Source: Hydrangea macrophylla
Taxonomy: Eukaryota; Streptophyta; Magnoliopsida; Cornales; Hydrangeaceae
DNA: 64,000 bases
Direction of reading: 5' to 3'
NCBI GenBank assembly: GCA_033977485.1
Contig: CM066992.1
Span: forward strand, 99,956,140-100,020,139
Notes under the pieces: generated by a model
The model's database searches: none
What the model saw: the letters and a program-made list of their open reading frames with translations, nothing else
Told to the model about the DNA's origin: nothing
Position numbers and translations under genes: made by a program
Shown: positions 11,201-24,601 of the stretch, one piece after another
How the letters are laid out: each line of letters opens with the position of its first letter
How positions within the stretch are numbered: position 1 is the stretch's first letter

Positions 11201-14200
11201 TGTGATGCTTTGAGGTAGGCATCATTGAAAAATATGGAATTGGCTGTTATGGGTAGTTTTATGATGGTTTTTTATTGAAAAAAAGGATTGTATCCTTATG
11301 GTCAAGGTTACCTAGATCAAGGATCAATTCGGTAGGAGGAACGGGTTCGGGAACGCGGATCGCCACGTGCTATTAAATGTGGTACGGTGAGGGTATACTT
11401 CTTCCGATCTTAAGAGGGAAATTAGTATGATAGATGAAAACGTGAAACGATTTTTTAATCATTTTATTGTCGAGTAAAGTTCTAAATGAGAAAATATGAT
11501 CGATGTGAATTTTGTAGTGTTAAAACTTCACTGGAATTTTGGTAATGTTATTACAATATTAGGTGATTTAAAGCGGGAATGCCCAAATTGGAGTTCCAAT
11601 TCGCTATTGTACCACGTTTCGGAACGATTGTACCGAAACGGGGATTGCTAGGGTCTGATAGTTTTCTGGTAACACTGCTTATGGTTAATGATTTTGGAAG
11701 TGGTTTGCTTTCAATAGGGGAGTAAACGGTTCGGTTTGTGGGGGTGGAGTGCACCAAAACAGACCATAGCATATGCAAAACCGCACGAACAGAGTTAATT
11801 CGGCCCAGTTTGGCCACAATAACAAGAGCTAATGCTCGAATGGGATTGAGGAACATCCTTTTGCAAAATTAATCCCAACATGATGTAATGTCGGATATAT
11901 GATGAGTATATGTATATAAACACACACATACAAATACACTACAATTGAAATGCTAGATATTATCGGAATGCATGCTTACTCGTCATCATTTTCACAGAAT
12001 TGCATCCATGTCATGAATTTACATCATCATTCACAGAAAAGAAGATAGAAGGGACACACAGGGACACTCTGCAACTCGAGACATGTGCGGTGCAGGACGG
12101 TTATGGGTTGAGGGTGAGGCAGCGAGGTTTCACGAGGAGAGAGAGAGAGAGAGAGCCAGAGAGAGAGAATCTTTCATTTAGGTTGTGGGAGGATTTTTAG
12201 GATTATTAACGACTACTTTATACTTAAACTGAATTGGTCGGTTCAGTCGGTCTCGGTTCAAGCCAACTGAACCACCAATTGAAGATTTTCTTCCTACAAA
12301 ATGCAACAGACCGTGGCTTTGTAAAGACCGACCAAACCTGACCACTCTGGTCGGTCGTTTCGGTCATCTCGTAAATTCATACACCCCTAGCTGGCTAGCT
12401 TTCATGATTTTCATAATTTTAGCTGTTAGAAAGTGTGGGTATCAATGATTATAATATTTTGGTGTCATAAAAAAAGGAGGGTGGGATGATGGGTAATGGT
12501 TTATTTGGGCTTGATAGAACAAGGTTATGGAACTGTGATTAGTACTCCACGAGAAGTAGTCGGTGAATAAGAGAAAGAAGTCTCACATTTTTACTTCACA
12601 AGTATTTAGCACATCTATTAAAATCTCAAAAACTTGACTCTGTTGAATTAATGAGCATCAATCCAATGTTACGAAGCACTGGTGCGTGGACACGGGTGCG
12701 GAGAGTTTGACATTTTCCCCAAAAGTAAGGGTGCGGGTGCGGTGTGGTACAGTTACAAAATATTAAAAATAGATTTTATATATTACTGTATATGAATTAT
12801 TCTACCACTTCATCCTCTAGTTTTCACTTTCTTTCTTTCTTCTTCTTCTTTTTTTTTTTTTCTTTTCCAATTAAGCGACAAATAACAGTTAACAAGCAAA
12901 AAAATCATCATAAACATAAAATGCTACATAGGCAAGTAAGTAATGTCACAAAGCTGCCCATTTAAAAAAATAATAATAATAAATCTAATTTTTTTTTTAA
13001 ATTCTAGAAAATGGAAAAATAAAAAATAACACCACTGTCGCACCCAAACGAGCCCCTCCTGCACCCCAGCCGTACCTCGTCGCACCAAAAACTCCAGAAG
13101 AACTCACAAAGCCACCCTTTTTGGAGTGTCCCGAGATTCTCTGTTTACTTATTAGAACACTACTCAAATTAGAGAACTTTGACCTTTGAAGACTAATAAA
13201 CAAAGGCCCAATGGCATAATTTGACCTGAAAATGGCAGTCTTGGCAGATATGAATTTCAATCCAATAATGCTATAGGCATCGAATTGTTCCGAGAATTAG
13301 CACCGAAATATGTGGTCCCTGCCATTTTGAACACTTTGATTGTTTGGAAAAAACTTGGGTCGGATCCTTTGTTACCCATTTCGTGTTTAATTAAAAAAAA
13401 CCCCAAATAATCCTGTACCTTTCTCTCTCCTCAACAAAACAGAGGGAACCATCATGAACACAATTTGAGTCTGATTATCGTTGATGAGAGACGAGAGATC
13501 GTACGTTTTGTTGAAATTGGGAGAGAGAGTGATTGAAGGGGTTTGGGAGGTGGTGGAGAGAGTAGGGTTTTGGCGCGAAATGAAGAAGATAAGCTGTTGA
13601 TAGCCATCGGACCAGTACTTGCCTAAGTAGAAGAAAGCTAGTGAGACGACGATGAAAGCTGAGATCTTGATGAATGTTGAAGATTTGAAAAAATCTCCAT
13701 TGTTGAGTCCTTTCATTCTTCAATGTTACCCCCTTTTGCTTACCAGATCTGATCCCCACCGCCCCCCCCCCCCCCCCCCCCCCCCCCCTCTCTCTCTATA
13801 TATATATATTTATATGTATAGATGACGATATGTATATGACAGTGTATAGATATAGTTAGTGTGTATATATATATATATGCTCTCTGGTGGAGGAGGATGA
13901 GAGAGTGTGAAGTGATCAATATGTTCTCTCTCTCTCTAGGACTGATGAAAATTTTGTAATGGCGAGAGAGAGAGAGAGAGAGAACCTGTATGTGGTCTCC
14001 CAAATTGCAGCCCTGAGATGGTTCCCTCAGTTTTGTTGGGGAGAGAGAGGTATAGGATTATTTGGGTTTTTTTTTTTTTAATTAAACACGAAATAGGTTA
14101 ACAAAGGATCCGACCCAAGCTTTTTTCAAACAATTAAAGTGTTCAAAATGGTGGGAACCACATATTTCGGTGCAAATTCTCGGTACAATTTGGTGCCTAT

Positions 14201-16374
14201 AGCATTATTGATTTCAATCTATATCCAGTAAAACTAGAAACAACCCGAAATATTCCTAATTCTAAATTATAAAAGTCAATGAAGTATCAAATCTGACCAT
14301 CATTGTACTTACATGAAATAAATGTAAATAGAGACCCTAAATGCCACCTTGGACACTCTTTAGCAGGTTCATATAGGGTCTTGAGAACATATCATTTTAG
14401 TAATTTTTATATCCACAAACCATCCCTATTTTTACCCTGAAATGTTTCAAGTAGTTATATGCCCTGATTAATTAATGTATCTTTAAATTATAGCGCAATA
14501 GTGAAAGGTCTACGGCTCCATATATTTTTTTAGATTTATTTGTTTGCAGCATAAGTAGTAAAAAGGAGCAAAACCCTTGTAGTTGATATGCTGACAAGCA
14601 TATTTTTGGAGCGTCTATCGAAGTATTTGTTTCCTGGACGCTGTCAGTTTGATGTTTTGGGTTTGATTTGGTGTTATTGAGTTCGTGACCTCAATCCTGT
14701 TTAGTCTATTAAGTCTAGTTCTTAATTTCGTTAAGTTATCTATATTAAAAAAAATCATGTATTTCTTTGCTCAACTGTCTTCAGAATACTCTTTTGTTAT
14801 CATTTCCATCCCTTGTAAGACAGGTAGAAGGTTCCAAATTATTGTGCGCTAATAATGCTTGTGTATCTATTGATGTTGAAAGGGTTGCTAGGACAGTCAT
14901 ATTTGGCGGTCTTCTTAATGCTGATATGGCCGGGGATGTTCATCGTCTTGCCAGAGAATGTGGCACTGTGTGTTCTACAACTTACCCTCTTGCAAGAGAA
15001 GAACTGGAACACAATGGTAATAACATTTATATCCCTACTTATCAGGAAAAGCTCATTTTTATCCCTCAGAAACAATTTCCCAATCTTGTGTTATTTCTCT
15101 GAACATATGCAGCTGAATTTTGCCCTCTTGTCTTGAATATGATGCTTGTATGTTTCACGGGACAAACACTAGAAAAAACGATATTGTGTTAAAAGAAAAA
15201 GAATAAATGGAAAAAGAGAAAAGAGAAAAGAAACAGAATCTAGAACACGTCGAACAGATTGACAAATTTTATGTACTTCTCATTTATGGTAATACGCTAT
15301 GCAAGAGTTGAATCTGTCACTTTGGTTTTATGATTACATAACTTGGAAATAGCACTTTCTCTTCCGCTTGAATATCAAGGAAGTAGCCTTTTAAGGTCTT
15401 AAGGCCCCGTTTGGTTTGCACGGAAAGGAATCCAACGGAGGAAACTCATTCCCTAGAATCACTTTCTTAAGATTGGAATTAATTCCGAATGGAAGTAGTT
15501 TCTTAGAAAAATAAGGAAACTCATTCCTTATCTAGAGGTGGTAATGAGATTCCTTTCCTTAGGAATTGAGAAAAAAAGCTAAACATTAGAGATCTTCAAC
15601 CAACTTGATCCTTATCTTTTGACCTTATCTAATTGTTTTTAACATTTTGATTAAGTTATACTTAAAATTTTTGATTTTATTATGTCAATTTTGTGATCTT
15701 ATTGATTAATATATGTATATATATACGTTTAAAAATGTGTGTTAAATACATAGGGAGAATTTAGTTTACTTATCTAAATATTGTTTCAATTCCCAACTAA
15801 ATTATAATAAACCAAACATTTGAATTGGAATCTATCTTGTTTTCATTATCAGATTCATTATTTACCCAAAGAATATAATGGAATGTAAAACAGTTTCCTT
15901 TCCATGGATTCTGATTACTTGGAATCTCTTACTTGTATACATTCTCTCCATGCAAACCAAACGGGGCCTAAGAGTGATTGAGTAATTCTTTCCCTCATAA
16001 CACTTTACTTTAGACTCCAATTTTTCTACTTATCTGTACTTCCGGAGATTGCTTTTTAACTGTTTATGTTTAATACCATCCTTTTGCCACCTCATTCACC
16101 TCTTTTTTGAGGTTTCTTTTTTGTTCTAGTTCCTTTTTGCTTAGAAAATTTGTTGGAAGTGGGTAGACTTCATTTTTAGCATTCAAAGGATGATCTTGTT
16201 GATCTTAAAGTTTATTTTCCTTTTATAAATGCATACGTTTCTTTAGAATTTACCTATTCTTCATGCTACATATTAAGAATGGACAACAAAGGTGCCAAAT
16301 CTTATTTAGCTAGAACATTGTGATGTAATTGGACAATTGGTGTGGTATACCCTCCGGGTAAACACACACACACA

Positions 16375-16419
<45 letters not shown>

Positions 16420-19400
16420 TTCTTTTTTGATAAGTTTTAAATTCTAACCTTTAGATAATTAGTTTTAGTCTTTAGATGAAGTATATTTGTATTTTGCAGT
16501 ACAATTATGTTCATAGTTGTCAAATCGGGATTCGTATCATGAATCGAAATGCCATTTTTCTGAATTGTAAATTGAATAGAATTGTGAGTCTCTAGATTTT
16601 GTGCCAAATTGAAAAGCACCAAAATATCAAAATAAGAACCCAAACTTGAAACGAAAAAGAAAAACGGAACACCGAATCACATGCTTTCTTTCCCCTTTGT
16701 TTTCAAAGCCATTTCAAAAGATGAACGGCAAAATAAAATTCCAAAGTTGTGTAAATTGAAAACTATAATAAACTTGCTCTAACCTCCAAACTTCTTCAAA
16801 GTCTTAAGTTCTTAACAGATGCCTCTTATAACTTGTTAATTAGAAACACGTGAAGGAAAAAAAAAAAAGAATTTGATTTGGACTCTTGTAGAGAAAGATA
16901 TTTGACATTATTTCTCATAAAAGTGAGCTCTTAAAAAACCATTTGGAAAAAAAGAGAAATTGGAGGAAGACTGGTTGGGTTCTTTTATGAATAAATCCCA
17001 AGCGGATTAAAAGAGGGTTAGGAAACACAGTAAAAAAAAAAAAAGCAAACGAAATGGGGGAAAAAAGCTTTTGGATCCGACAATATTGTGAATTTTAATT
17101 ACCATTAGAATCTTAAGATTCATGTGATTCGGATGCAAATCCTAGGATTGACTAGCGAGTACTTCAGTTGATAGATTCGGCATACCTATTCGAATCGATA
17201 AGGGAGTGAATCGAATTGCATCGTAAGATTCGAATTGAGAGTAGTAAGATTCTGACATCGGAGATTATATTTTCCCAGTCAAGACGGTACTTGGATATTT
17301 GCTTCATTAATTAGTTGTGCCTATTTTATTTTGTTTTTTTGTTTTTTATTTGTGGTTCTCACTGAATGAACCATCAAATCCTGTGCGTATGCTTCCAGTA
17401 TAACACATAAAAGCTACTTTAACTGAGGTAGGCAGCAGTTTGTCCCTTCTTTTTTTTCCTTCTTATCTTCTCATCTCTACTCTCTTTCCTGCTCCTAAGT
17501 CCAGTGTTTTTCCCCTTCCTATGACACTTTGTTTTTACTGCTTACTGAGTAGAGATTTGGCAATCCGTTTCTTTCTTGTCTTCCGACCTGTCAATTATTA
17601 GCCTAACATAGCCAACGAGCATGACTCCAACTGTACAGAAAACATGATATTAGCCCGCTTGCATATGAATCCACTCTCAGATTGTATTTGCTTTTATTAT
17701 TCTCAGAACACAGTCGTTATGGTTATCAGAGCAAATCCTTTGGTTTTGCTTTTTCTGTCCTCGTTCCTTTCTCAAGAATCAATATCCACCAACCCCGGTG
17801 TTACTAATTTTTAATTAATTAATTTATTTTTTATGTTGATTTTATTCCAGGACTTGCTCAAGATGGATGCAGAATGGATGCTTCATCCGTACTTTATGCA
17901 AGTGTCAAATCAGCTCGTGCTTGCGTTGCAACATTACACCAAAAGGAGTTAAGTGGGGCATTTGTTTGGGCACGTCAGCTTGGAGGAGAGGTAAAGTTGC
18001 ACCAAGCACATAATTTATTTTAACGTGACCGAGAGGATTGTGGTATTTTGTCTTCTTCGACATGATTTCATTAAAACAGTTACATTACAAAGAATGGTGT
18101 TGGAATACGAATAATCACATGTTTTGGCTCTTTTGTATGTGAGGTACATTTCTGATTCCACATGACTAGCATCTTGGCTTCAGTCTTCCCCCGGACGATG
18201 AAATAAAATTTTATCTTTAACAACTTCTTTGAGAATTTATTTGGTTAACGTCTGGGTAAATCCCTCTCTATCTATTCTTTTTGGAATTGATTATAGTTAT
18301 GGCAACAACTATTGCATCTCCTTGAATTTTGTATTAGCCTTCAGAGGCTAGTTTGAAATTACCTTGTTTACTATGGTAGAATTGTGTAATTTTTCATTAA
18401 GGCTTAAATATCACCCCCACCCTTACTGTCAGACCGATCTACTGTTTCTACCTCTAATGTTTCTCCATGTTTCTTATCAATTTATGATTTTCAGATAAAC
18501 TACGATTTTTCCATGTTATTTTAAATTCTCCTTGATGTCAGATCGACTTGATTGTAAAATAGTTACTGATGGAGCAATAATACCCTCCTATATATCCATG
18601 CATGGCTGACATAATGGGAGATGCATGAGGATGGCTCACATACTGGGAGATGCATGAGGACTTGGATATAGTATTTTCATCACCTATTGGTTGACTTGGC
18701 TGTTTTGAACACTTCCTAATTTAAGAGTGACATTATCTGCCATGAGTACTTTAGTTGGTTATACAACACACATGTATTTTATGCTTCGCAGCTTGAGGGA
18801 CACTAACGCATCTTTTCTTCTTCAATTCACCAGGGCTCGAAGACTCGAAAGTGGAAGCTTATTATTAGAAATCTTCCTTTCAAGGTTGTTTCTATCAACA
18901 GTCTAAATGTTTTGAGTTTTCTTTTCCTTATATGTGTGCGTAGGTTCTTCCTCTCTAATATAATCTACAAAACTTAAATGCAGGCTAAAGTGAACGAGAT
19001 AAAAGATATGTTTTCATCAGCAGGCTTTGTATGGGACGTATTTATTCCACAAAATTCTGAGACAAGGTATATTTCATAATACATTGTTATCCTTTCATGG
19101 CAATGAAATTGTGAGGTTCTTGAATATTCTGGTTTTTCCATTTTCAGGTTATCGAGGGGATTTGGATTTGTAAAATTTACGTGCAAGCAGGATGCAGAAA
19201 ATGTATGGATGATGATACATATCTTACTCCGTGTGTGCTGAAAGATTTGGAGTTTTGTTACTTTCTGCTATTTTCCTCTTTTATCTTCTATTTCTCTCCT
19301 TCTCAGGCCATCCAGAAGTTTAATGGGAAAATGTTGAGTAAAAGAACCATTGCTGTTGATTGGGCTGTTCCAAAGAAAATTTATGCTACTGGTGCTCATC

Positions 19401-22400
19401 CTGTTGTTCCTTCTGAAGATGGTAAATTGATGTTTTCAGTATACAATAGTAATTTTCATTTCTTGTCCTTTTTTTTCCCTAATGATTAATTCTACTATTT
19501 TTCTTCAGTTTACAACTTATTGATGACATAGGATTTTTTCACCAAACAATGCTAATTTGAGTTTAATATACCGAGCGCCTTTCACATGACTAAAGCAAAA
19601 GTGCATATTTGAGACATAACTCTGTTCTGCTATGTGGTTTCTTCTAGATTGTGAAAATTGAGATCCTTAGATTGGTTTGAGAAGCAAGAGTTCTAAGGGA
19701 AAAGAGAGGTAATACCTAATAGTTTTGTTGTGCGTCTGAAGGATTCTTAAAAACACCTACCAAACAATCTGCGACTCATGTTTATTATAGACATGATTTT
19801 TGGTACACAAGCTTTAGATATCACCATAAGGGGAAAAGTAATTAATTATATGTTCTCTGACTTAGGTTACCTGTGTGGAACGACTAGTGGTGTTGTACAC
19901 TTAAATCATATAATTTTCAAATTTTCAATCATTGCAAATTAATGCGGCCATCAGCTGACTGTTTACACATCGCAGCCTTTTGTTCTTTGATATCATTTTG
20001 ACGTTTTGTAGTCAGTGTATAAATTTTTTGGGTTGCTTTTGATTTTAGTTGATGACTTTATTTTATTAGTTTTTAATTTTTATCCACTGAGGCTGGTTGT
20101 CTTTTCCCATCAAAGTTGGGGTGTGGAGTATGCAATTTGCTGAAGCTTAACATGTTTGACAGGAAAACAAAATGGACGCGAAGATGGAGGTGATAGTAGC
20201 AGTGATGATTTAGAGGATGATGATACTGATGATGAGAAAACTCAGCAACGTCATGGAGTTGATGGTGCTCCAGATGACTCTGATAGAAGAGAGAGAGAAA
20301 TCATCCCTGCTGAAGTGGATTTTGATGAGGAAGCAGATGTTGCAAGAAAAGTTCTTAAGAACTTGATCTCATCTTCGGCTAAAGGAACACCTACTTCTGT
20401 CCATGATCATTCTACCCCGTCCAAGAGAAACAAGGATGAAGAATCCATTGATGTACCCAACAAGTCATCGGATGGTTCTGCCAATGTGTCAGGTAATATG
20501 GTTGTTAAAATCAGTCGATTCACTAGTTGATTTGAGTTCCATACGACCGGATAGGATTTACGACTCAGTACGCTTCGCGATTCATAAGTTTGAGACTTTG
20601 AGCCTAGATGTTGCATGAAAACTTGTACTAATTGTGATTCTGTTCATTTTAAGCACTATACTTGTGCTTTATATGTGTTCCGGATACGTTCATATAATAT
20701 TATTTAGTTTCTGAATTAGTGAATCTTACCATTTACATTCGATACTTTTCATCATTTTGGCTCTCAGACTCATGATTCGGTTTACCATTTTTCAATGTCA
20801 GGTGTTATCAAACCTGGAAATCCTGGCAAAGATAAGCCGGCAAATCTTAAATCAGCAGAGGGAGAAGATGATTTGCGGAGGACAATTTTCATAAGCAACC
20901 TTCCTTATGATATTGATCGTGAAGAAGTGAAGCAGCGGTTTTCTGGTTTTGGGGAAGTGCTATCCTTCTTCCCAGTTCTCCATCCAATCACCAAGTATGA
21001 ATACATGTATTTCTTGACATGCTATCATAATTTGGGTAAAAGGTATTTTGACTTGAACTGTACGCCAAGTTGCTGTTTGGTCCATCTTTCAACTGTAGCA
21101 ATTTGGTCCTTGAACTTTCAGACTAACTGCAATGCCAACCTTCCGTCAACATCTGTTCACAAATTACCTTGGAACGTATCATGGGCTGACATTCCGTCAT
21201 ATGGAAAATTTCCTTAACTTTTTAAAACAGAAGCTGATAGAAGGTCGACATTGCAATTGGCCTACAAATTGCATGACCAAATTGAAAGATGAGGGACCAT
21301 GCTGCAAATTGGCATACAGTTCAAGGGTGCAAAATACATTTATCATTCACCATAACTTCTGATCATCAAATTGCGCATGTGGGCAGGCGACCAAGAGGAA
21401 CCGGTTTTCTTAAGTTTAAATCGACCGATGCTGCTGACGCTGCATTTGCAGCGGCTAATGATGCTACTGCTTTGGGAATCTTTTTAAAAGGCAGACAATT
21501 GAAAGTATTGAAGGCCTTGGACAAGGAGTCAGCTCACAAAAAGGAAGTGGAAAAGACAAAAAAGGAAGATCATGACCACCGCAACCTTTACCTCGCGAAG
21601 GTTGGTTTATGCCAAAGAGTGCAATTTTGCATCAGTATTTTTGTAGTTTCAATTGGTTATATATAATTCATTTTGAGGTATTGTTTAACCTGCATTCACT
21701 TTTCTAATAGGAAGGTCTTATTGTTGAGGGGACTCCGGCTGCTGAGGGTGTTTCAGCTATTGATATGTCAAAGCGCCAAGCGTAAGTGTACTTCGAGACG
21801 TATCTAAATTCACTAATCATATAGAGCTCTGGTGGCTCATACATAGTGGAATCACTGGAGGTTTAGGAATGATTCTAAAAGGGTCTTGTGGCTTATACAT
21901 GGTGCAATACTGGAGGTTTAAGAATGATTCTAAAAGGGTCCATCCGGGGCATACATTTTTGTGAAAAATATTAAGTTAATAATTTTATCCATTCAAATTC
22001 AGCTCGAGATATTTCAACCCCCCCCCCCCCCCCCAACCACCAGGGAAAATAGAGCCCTAAAGTAAAAGTTTGCCAATCAACTACGAGTAAGTTGAATGTA
22101 TAAGTTTTAGAATAAGAGGGGATTTTGATAATTTAAGTATTTATGTATGAAATAAATAATATTTTGTAGGAGAGTGCCCTTCACACTTGTCCTGCATCAG
22201 TCCCTTTCTCCTGAACATTTTGTAATCATTTGGAATTTGTGAGCTTTTTTAATTCAATTATCAGACTAAATATTTGTGTATTCCGTTTAGTCTGATGTCC
22301 TTCTTTGGAATTTGACATGTGCAATTTACTTGGTGAGATTTCTGTATGATTCTCTTTATCATCGGTTATATTGGGTTTGCAGATTTAGAGAATAAAAAGG

Positions 22401-22802
22401 AAAGTGAGAGATCGGAAGAAAACTATTTCCTTTATGTTCTCCATAGCGTTTTCTTCCATGCTTGAATAACACTGGAAATAAAGATTGAAAATTATAATAT
22501 GAACTCAAGAAAGAGAAGAAGAAGGGAGTGACAAACAAATTAAAAATATATTTATATATATATATATTTTATTTTCCAAATTGTTTTACTTATTAATGAA
22601 ACGAAACAAAGAAAAGTGTTCTCCTCGCTGTTTTCTTTCTTTTTCTTCACTAAATCCATGAACCAACCAAAGGCTGGAAGTTTCTCGTCTCGACTTTCAT
22701 TCTGAGTGTATATTCGGATAACAATTTTAAGGTTGAGATCGCAGAGAATTAAGAAAGGAGAAAGAAATAGAGCAACGTCTGGGAATATTTCTGATAGCTT
22801 CC

Positions 22803-22847
<45 letters not shown>

Positions 22848-24438
22848 GAGGACCCTATGATTTTTCTTTGTACTGTTCTTTTGTTTAGATATGATACCTG
22901 TCACTAATGTATTGATAGTGGTTCTGCTGATTTTCTTAAATTTTGAAGTCCTTTGCCAAGGGTACCTAATGCTATTGAGATAACGCTCTACAGGTTGGAG
23001 AGGAAAAAGACTACTAAGCTTCAATCACCAAATTTTCATGTTTCGAGGACTAGACTCATTGTATACAACATACCAAAGTCGATGACTGAAAAAGAACTCA
23101 AAAGGCTCTGTGTAGATGCAGTTACCTCTCGAGCTTCCAAGCAAAAACCTGTGATTCGGCAGGTCAGCTACATTTGTCAGTAGCTTGAGGTGTCACTTTA
23201 CAATCTATATGTAACTTTGCCTGGTTATTACTGTTTTCTCATTTAAGTTCAATGTTGCTCGTGCAGATAAAATTTCTAAAAGATTCAAACAAAGGAAAAG
23301 TTGTCACCAAGACCCATTCACGTGGAGTTGCTTTTATTGAGTTCACGGAGCATCAACATGCCCTCGTGGCACTCAGAGTTCTCAACAATAATCCTGGTAA
23401 CTTGTTTCATTCGTGAAATGAAACCTCTTTTCTTATGATTTTGATAACTTTGCTACTCTGGCTTATTTTGTTTTTCGGTATTCAATGTTGTTTACTTGGA
23501 GCCCGTTTGGATCAGCTTTTTTGGGACAAACAATTGCTTATTTGGGATTATTCAGAGATTTGAGTCTAGCAAAGACTTCCACAACTTCAAAAAAATCACA
23601 TCCACTTGAATGTGAAGCTCCTAATATGTATTAGAGAAAAGATCTCTTATTAGGTTATGCCGAAAGCAATACCAAACAAGCTCTTATTCTTTCTCTCGCT
23701 TATGTTCAATCGTTCATGTATTTTTAGTCTAATCTTCTGCTATGTACAGAAACTTTTGGTACAGAGCATCGTCCTATTGTGGAGTTTGCTCTCGATAATG
23801 TCCAAACACTGAAGCTTCGTAAAGAAAAACTACAAGCTCAGCAGCAAGGGGCCAGCAATGACGCACAAAATGTGCAGCAAAATAATTACTCCCGTACACC
23901 TGATAACCACCCGGAGAAGAACCTGAATAAACGTAAATCCAGAGACAACAATAGATCATTGACAGCTTCAGAAACTAAAAAAGAAGATGAAATGGAAAAT
24001 GCTCCACTCGAAGGATCTGCCAAGAAGCAGAAAGGTAATCCCATCAGAGGAAGTGAGAACAAAGCTTCATTCGGAGAAAAGCAACAAGGGTCAGGACAGA
24101 AGCTAAATAATCGCCAAGAAAGGAGGAGTTTTGATGGTTTAAAGTCCCGTGAAGGTCAAAGTTTGGCCAGTACTGCCCGCAAGTTCAAATCTTTGGAGGA
24201 ATCAGATCAGCAAACGAAGAAGAGGAAGTTTCAAAATCAAACAGACCAACAGAAGGGAGGAATGGACTCGAAGAAAAGAAAGATGGGGAAAAATAAAGAT
24301 CCCGTTGGGCGAGATGTGGCGGATAAACTTGACACGTTGATCGAACAATATAGATCCAAGTTTTCAAGGAACAATTCTGAGAAAATTGATGGTGAAAACA
24401 AAGGTTCTAGACAGCTTAGAAGATGGTTCCAGTCATAG
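8067..24438 (+). CDS. RBM28: RBM28/Nop4-like nucleolar RNA-binding protein, five RRMs (19 exons)
   Basis: Exons: 8067-8168, 8300-8360, 8745-8781, 10264-10394, 10507-10605, 10656-10968, 14820-15016, 17851-17990, 18834-18884, 18984-19066, 19148-19202, 19307-19421, 20163-20492, 20802-20994, 21387-21600, 21711-21781, 22994-23162, 23267-23396, 23750-24438. They total 3180 nt, 1059 residues, in frame throughout. RRM1 is at about 18-92 ([19 protein letters not shown]). A 22-residue repeat x4 lies near 155-240, RRM2 about 255-350, RRM3 about 365-445 ([16 protein letters not shown]), an acidic stretch about 470-480, RRM4 about 598-690 ([10 protein letters not shown]), RRM5 about 746-840 (LIVYNIPK), then a Lys-rich tail. 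Order and length match plant RBM28/yeast Nop4, a nucleolar factor for 60S pre-rRNA maturation; that role is from family knowledge. All introns are GT-AG except intron 1 (GC-AG). Uncertain junctions: exon 5 could start at 10477, and exon 6 could start at 10692. Confidence 0.9.
8169..8299 (+). other. Intron 1 with GC-AG borders and (CT)n at the donor
   Basis: The exon ends CAG at 8168 and the next exon must begin CTCGAAGAA at 8300 to continue RRM1. The intron therefore starts GCACTCTC. A (CT)n run fills 8171-8218. The first downstream GT (8219) would break the reading frame to exon 2. Confidence 0.7.
9239..9524. mobile_element. MITE in intron 3, TIR GGCTTAGTTTGGCC
   Basis: The ends are GGCTTAGTTTGGCC and GGCCAAACTAAGCC. 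The interior has the inverted GGAGCTTTTAAAAGCTC motif. A second copy in opposite orientation lies in a beta-galactosidase intron at 44186-44441. The TIR type is Tourist-like; no clean duplication was seen at this copy. Confidence 0.7.
10691..10955 (+). repeat. 66-bp coding minisatellite (22-residue repeat, 4 units)
   Basis: Units start at 10691, 10757, 10823 and 10889, exactly 66 bp apart, in frame within exon 6 of the RBM28-like gene. Each encodes [18 protein letters not shown]; the last unit degenerates after NGG. Each unit start reads CTTAGGTAA(A/G)CC, which looks like both a 3' and a 5' splice site. Confidence 0.9.
10969..13262 (+). other. First part of intron 6, no gene
   Basis: Non-coding intron sequence between exon 6 and the Pack-MULE. 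There is a (GA)n patch at about 12138-12169. No other feature is recognised. Confidence 0.5.
13454..13716 (-). pseudogene. Captured N-terminal fragment of a PMT11-like putative methyltransferase
   Basis: Minus-strand ATG at 13716 opens a 109-codon frame beginning [17 protein letters not shown], then a membrane anchor ([18 protein letters not shown]) and [10 protein letters not shown]. From memory this fits the N-terminus of plant PMT11-type Golgi type-II membrane proteins (QUA2-like S-adenosylmethionine-dependent methyltransferase family). Homology runs to about residue 85 and stops at the inner border of the left TIR; the remaining codons are TIR read-through. The catalytic domain is absent. 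Identification is from recalled family similarity; other PMT members are possible. Confidence 0.7.
13762..13788. repeat. Poly-C tract
   Basis: A run of about 27 C followed by (TC)n and (TA)n inside the 5'-UTR-like part of the Pack-MULE. Confidence 0.9.
15403..15968. mobile_element. Tourist-like MITE in intron 7
   Basis: TIRs GGCCCCGTTTGGTTTGCA and its complement, with flanking 3-bp duplication TAA (15400-15402 and 15969-15971). This is the PIF/Harbinger (Tourist) signature. Length 566 bp, no coding capacity. Confidence 0.85.
16362..16418. repeat. (CA)n(CT)n microsatellite in intron 7
   Basis: Short CA run followed by about 40 bp of CT. Confidence 0.9.
21036..21350. mobile_element. MITE-like inverted repeat in intron 14
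   Basis: The left end has TTGAACTGTACGCCAAGTTG...TTTGGTCC and the right end the complementary CAATTTGGTC/ACAGTTCAAGGGTGCAAAATA. It resembles the element at 49938-50278, whose ends read GCATTTTGCACCCTTGAACT. Borders are approximate. Confidence 0.55.
21782..22360 (+). other. Part of intron 16 with an imperfect tandem duplication
   Basis: A segment of about 65 bp containing TGGAGGTTTA(G/A)GAATGATTC and TAAAAGGGTC is repeated twice near 21827-21945. A poly-C tract follows near 22019-22034. Confidence 0.6.
22375..22675. mobile_element. Tourist-like MITE (GGCTCTGTTTGGTT family) in intron 16
   Basis: The interior and right end (CACTAAATCCATGAACCAAC) match the family that is abundant in the beta-galactosidase introns. 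The left end is degenerate. Confidence 0.5.
22805..22846. repeat. (GA)n microsatellite in intron 16
   Basis: About 42 bp of GA repeats. Confidence 0.95.
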
Positions 24439-24601
24439 GTTTGTAACCTATTTAGGTTAATGTTTGATTCCTCAATAAGAGGGAGCTGTTGAAGACTTGG
24501 CAAATACGTCTACTATGCATCTGAAAAGAGAAAATTTTGACAGTTTTGGTGAACCTTACAATGATACAATTTGTTGTATGTGTACATTAATGCATTGAGG
24601 T

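Larger units (their letters stand above)
13263..14210 (-). mobile_element. Pack-MULE-like element carrying a PMT11-like gene fragment (in intron 6)
   Basis: Long terminal inverted repeats of about 190 bp: 13263-13453 and 14017-14210, both beginning CAATAATGCTATAGGCA from their outer end. The element is flanked by a perfect 9-bp duplication ATTTCAATC (13254-13262 and 14211-14219), the Mutator signature. The roughly 560 bp between the TIRs holds 5'-UTR-like sequence and the start of a host-type coding region on the minus strand. No transposase is present, so it is non-autonomous. It lies in the reverse orientation within the large intron 6 and does not touch exons. Confidence 0.85.

Noticed and set aside
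14767..15102. Single-exon 111-codon frame as an independent gene
   Set aside because: Its middle part is exon 7 of the RBM28-like gene (RRM2) flanked by valid splice sites; the rest is intron read-through.
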